A stretch of DNA of 64,000 nt, taken from assembly GCA_963728895.1 (NCBI GenBank), contig CAVSLM010000008.1:1-64000 (forward strand), read 5' to 3'. A program made the translations under genes and the position numbers. The notes beneath the pieces are model-generated. The model searched no databases, was not told where the DNA came from, and saw nothing but the letters and a program-made list of their open reading frames with translations. The stretch is from CAVSLM01 sp963728895 (GTDB lineage: Bacteria; Pseudomonadota; Gammaproteobacteria; JBBQDK01). Shown here piece after piece: positions 63,560 to 64,000 of this stretch. How positions within the stretch are numbered: the first letter of the stretch is position 1; the number at the start of each line of letters is the position of its first letter.

Positions 63560-64000
63560 ATGCGCGCGCCCGAAATGCCCGACATCGCTATGCGCACCGT
63601 GTCCATCATCGGAGCTGAGGAACGGACAGCCGTTCCGCCGCTCGAAGCAAATCCGCAACCGGGGGCTCAGGAGTGCTTTCACTGCGGGTTGCCGGTGCCG
63701 CAAGGCAGCACCTACGCGGTAGCCATCGGCGGGCAGACGCGCCCCATGTGCTGCCCCGGCTGCAAGGCGGTGGCGCAGGCCATCGTGGATGGGGGGCTCG
63801 AGGACTACTACCGCCACCGCACCGAGCGCCCGCGCAATCCGGTGGAGCAGGTCCCGGCCGTGCTACGCGAGCTCGAGATCTACGATCGTCCGGCACTTCA
63901 GCAGACATTCGTTCGCGTTGCCGACGAGCACGTGCGCGAAGCAGCGCTCATCCTGGAGGGCATCGTCTGTGCCGCCTGCGTGTGGCTCAACGAACGTCAT
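63560..64000 (+). CDS. ccoI: Copper-transporting P-type ATPase CcoI/FixI, N-terminal part (runs off the window)
   Basis: The reading from ATG 63560 or in-frame ATG 63575 gives the N-terminal region of CcoI-type ATPases: a zinc-ribbon-like CFHCGLPVP and MCCPGCKAV, GGLEDYYRHRTERP, then the start of the heavy-metal-binding domain GIVCAACVWLNE with Cys-x2-Cys. These pumps deliver copper for cbb3-type oxidase assembly. The gene continues beyond the window. It implies a cbb3 oxidase locus to the right, or copper supply to the aa3 enzyme. Confidence 0.85.
   Translation, partial: MRAPEMPDIAMRTVSIIGAEERTAVPPLEANPQPGAQECFHCGLPVPQGSTYAVAIGGQTRPMCCPGCKAVAQAIVDGGLEDYYRHRTERPRNPVEQVPAVLRELEIYDRPALQQTFVRVADEHVREAALILEGIVCAACVWLNERH

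Overview
The window looks like a piece of a GC-rich gammaproteobacterial chromosome. The right third (42.7-64 kb) carries the gene order gmk-rpoZ-spoT-ridA-recG, then ubiC-ubiA, comF, a bioB-bioF-bioH-bioC-bioD operon, and an aa3-type cytochrome c oxidase locus (DUF2244, coxB, coxA, coxC, SURF1, an SCO-like protein, ctaB) ending in the start of a copper-transporting ccoI-type ATPase. This arrangement is typical of aerobic Gammaproteobacteria. I cannot name the genus.

The left part (0-16.3 kb) is an accessory region. It holds a broken P4-type integrase with an array of inverted repeats in front of it, an unrecognised helical protein, and a multiheme cytochrome with thrombospondin type-3 repeats whose 5' end is cut off by a block of transposases. 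That block includes a protein joining a DUF4338/DruA-like domain to a Tn5/IS4-like transposase. After it come an ISL3 transposase, a surface protein with FG-GAP repeats, a DUF3750 protein and an arylsulfotransferase that also carries thrombospondin type-3 repeats.

The middle (16.9-35.2 kb) reads as an uncharacterised small-molecule biosynthesis locus. Plus-strand genes are a glycosyltransferase, a methyltransferase, a threonine-aldolase-like PLP enzyme, an Asp/Asn-hydroxylase-like 2OG-Fe(II) oxygenase and a glutamine-dependent asparagine synthetase. Facing them is a minus-strand operon of a sulfotransferase, an NHL-propeller protein and an ATP-grasp ligase. Next, on the plus strand, come a WD40 protein resembling ToxC of toxoflavin clusters, an Stf0-type sulfotransferase, a second methyltransferase and a P-loop kinase-like protein. 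These face a minus-strand operon of GTP cyclohydrolase II (ribA), a stand-alone RibD-type reductase and a 505-residue protein I do not recognise. A GTP-derived pyrimidine (pteridine or azapteridine-like) scaffold decorated with an amino acid, a sulfate and perhaps a sugar would fit this gene set, but that is inference. A hairpin followed by a T-run in the ribA leader may be an attenuator.

Between 35.5 and 42.7 kb lie an endonuclease/exonuclease/phosphatase-family lipoprotein, an ABC exporter paired with a nucleotidyltransferase-family protein, and remnants of a group II intron, IS3, IS1634, IS91 and a large serine recombinase.

Several conserved genes (gmk, rpoZ, spoT, coxB, coxA and the DruA-type transposase) are split by single-base frameshifts, some beside short homopolymers. 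I read most of these as probable consensus errors rather than biological loss, but this cannot be decided from the sequence alone. I saw no tRNA, rRNA or CRISPR array.
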